Below are positions 62,637 to 64,000 of a stretch of DNA of 64,000 nucleotides, piece by piece. Within the stretch, counting starts at the first letter, position 1. Each line of letters opens with the position of its first letter. Source of the stretch: Anagrus nilaparvatae (Eukaryota; Arthropoda; Insecta; Hymenoptera; Mymaridae); the NCBI GenBank assembly GCA_022575985.1, contig JAKSXM010000007.1, positions 58,620,501 to 58,684,500 of the forward strand, given 5' to 3'. The notes below the pieces were generated by a model. The model saw nothing but the letters and a program-made list of their open reading frames with translations, had not been told where the DNA came from and made no database searches. A program made the position numbers and the translations under genes.

Positions 62637-63498
62637 CTCAGCTAAGTATAATAATTATATTTATTCGAGAATTTTCTTAATATATATAGGACTAGAAAAA
62701 TTGATAAAGAATCAATTACTTATTTTAATCGTTGCAAATGACATAAAACTTAAAAGAAAGTGTAAACAAAATTAATAAAAATTGTTCAAAATTTTTTTTG
62801 TAAGTGTCACCATGCAGCGGTGAGCATCTTAAACGAGTAAAAACATAAGTCCAATGACTTTTTACTTGGATAAAAATACAAAGATTGTAGTACCCACGAA
62901 GCTTTTCCACAGCCAGAAACTAAATAATCGACATTTCAAGAAATTAGAGTCTACTTACATTGTACTCACTTTTAAAGTAATATTTATTATGTCTTTTAAT
63001 AATTAAAAAAAAATAAGTTTCTTAATACTTTATCATGATATTTTATTCTCGCATCTCGAACTTCACACACTAAACACCTTAATATTATAAAATTATTTAA
63101 CGTGCTTTAAGTTTTTGCGAAATAACTAAGTTAGTAACATGAAATTTAGCAGAATTTTGGATAATGATGAAAGAAATCGGTTAAGCTTAAAAAAATAATT
63201 AGTTTTCGACCAAATATGATAGAAATAAAGAATTCAAAACCGTTTAGATTAAAATGTGGTTTTCGAAGAAAAAATATTTTTAATAGTTTATAGTTTTAGA
63301 ATCGCAGAACCTTTTTTATACGTGCAAGCATGAGCTTAATTAATTTATCCTTATAAATAAAACTTCAAAATATAAACTTTTGGGCTCTACCGGATCCCTA
63401 ACAAATTTATCAAAGTGCATGCAACGAAGACACGAAAAGTACTATGACTGTTATGGTTGTAGAGTAATACACCTATTAAAACAAATTCCCAAACATAT
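62637..63498. other. AT-rich spacer
   Basis: No gene recognised. A - strand frame at 62725-62910 and the start of a + strand frame at 63380 have no features. Confidence 0.4.
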
Positions 63499-63653
63499 GG
63501 GGCCATTCATAAATTACGTAACGCAAAATTTAGTGTTTTTGAACCCCCTCCGCCCCAAAAATAACGCTTTTGTTAACCTTTTTAACATTGACTGTAACAC
63601 AATGGTTGACCCCCCTACACCCCACAAGCGTTACGTAATTTATGAATGGCCCC
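63499..63653. mobile_element. 155-bp MITE with 26-bp perfect inverted ends
   Basis: GGGGCCATTCATAAATTACG with the following TAACGC (63499-63524) is exactly inverted at 63628-63653, and TAT flanks each side. Ends of the type GGGCCATTCATAAATTACGTAACG are, as I recall, widespread in insect MITEs. The interior has the usual CCCCCTCC-rich and ACCCCCCTACACCCC segments. The 98-codon frame 63380-63676 runs through it and is chance. Confidence 0.8.
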
Positions 63654-64000
63654 TATATAGGCGACACCATGATTGATTTAGGAAAGAATCACGATTTCTA
63701 AAACTACCATATGGCGTACGCTGGATCCCACCATCTGAGGGTTAAATCAACATTCAGTAAAGTTTAATGTTTTTATAAAAAGAAATTAATTTAATTTTTC
63801 CTTTTTTTAATATTGCCAAACCTAAAATTTGTAATCCCAAAGTAAGTAGAGCTGAGAGTTTCACTGGTTTCGCAATGTATTGGGGTGTTTAAATTAAAAA
63901 TTTCGGTTGACTTTTCATTTTTTTGTGTAAATTTAAATTTTTTTTATAATGAATTTTAAACATGTTTTCTTTTAACTATTTTATTATACAAGTACTTCAA
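63654..64000. other. Window end, AT-rich
   Basis: Nothing recognised beyond the MITE. Confidence 0.4.

Noticed and set aside
63380..63676. 98-codon + strand open frame
   Set aside because: Most of its second half is the MITE at 63499-63653; no recognisable protein features.

Overview
The window is a piece of a very AT-rich animal genome, almost certainly an insect. The reasons are long spliceosomal introns with canonical GT/AG ends, a five-exon Paired (Pax3/7-class) gene whose N-terminus resembles Drosophila Paired, and a dense load of eukaryotic DNA transposons, foldback elements and a decayed Ty1/copia element. The base composition and the GGTCGCTGATCAC-type foldback repeats would suit a parasitoid wasp, but that is only a guess.

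Only two host genes can be supported. (1) On the + strand, 4697-5087 is the last coding exon of a gene that starts left of the window. It encodes a Thr/Ser-rich tail of 129 residues that I cannot identify. (2) On the - strand, five exons spread over 19.7 kb (44161 down to 24492) join in phase into a 541-residue homeodomain transcription factor with an N-terminal paired domain and a Ser50 homeodomain. Exon 1 (start MTVT, ending PFQ) and the RLLRGRD end of the paired domain point to paired (prd) rather than gooseberry. All splice phases agree: 64, 139, 290, 477 and 656 bp, 1626 bp in total.

Everything else is non-coding or mobile. From left to right: a Tigger/pogo transposase remnant lacking its catalytic core (523-1141); dispersed repeats at 1405-1980, 15040-15930 and 48545-48720 (one family); a small foldback (3383-3642); a 1.57-kb element with 19-bp inverted ends (6202-7774); smaller foldbacks (10034-10414, 17957-18327, 28400-28705, 46051-46293); a 1616-bp element with an exact 8-bp target duplication ending 87 bp past the prd stop codon (22781-24396); a dead Ty1/copia pol inside prd intron 4 (26790-27960); MITEs at 48755-48865, 56522-56929 and 63499-63653; an 817-bp Mutator-like element with arrays of a 15-bp motif at both ends (52446-53262); a cloverleaf-forming sequence (54371-54445); a ~150-bp tandem repeat (55215-56150); a near-perfect 214-bp inverted repeat (56975-57426); a foldback with CTATTTGAGACAAATAG arrays (58591-59487); and a 3.1-kb composite element with 500-bp, almost identical inverted arms around a palindromic array of ~140-bp repeats (59526-62636).

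The right third (about 48-63 kb, upstream of prd) is essentially a nest of inverted-repeat elements. The prd introns carry fewer insertions: a copia remnant and a foldback in intron 4, and none that I recognise in introns 1-3. No tRNA, rRNA or CRISPR array was seen.
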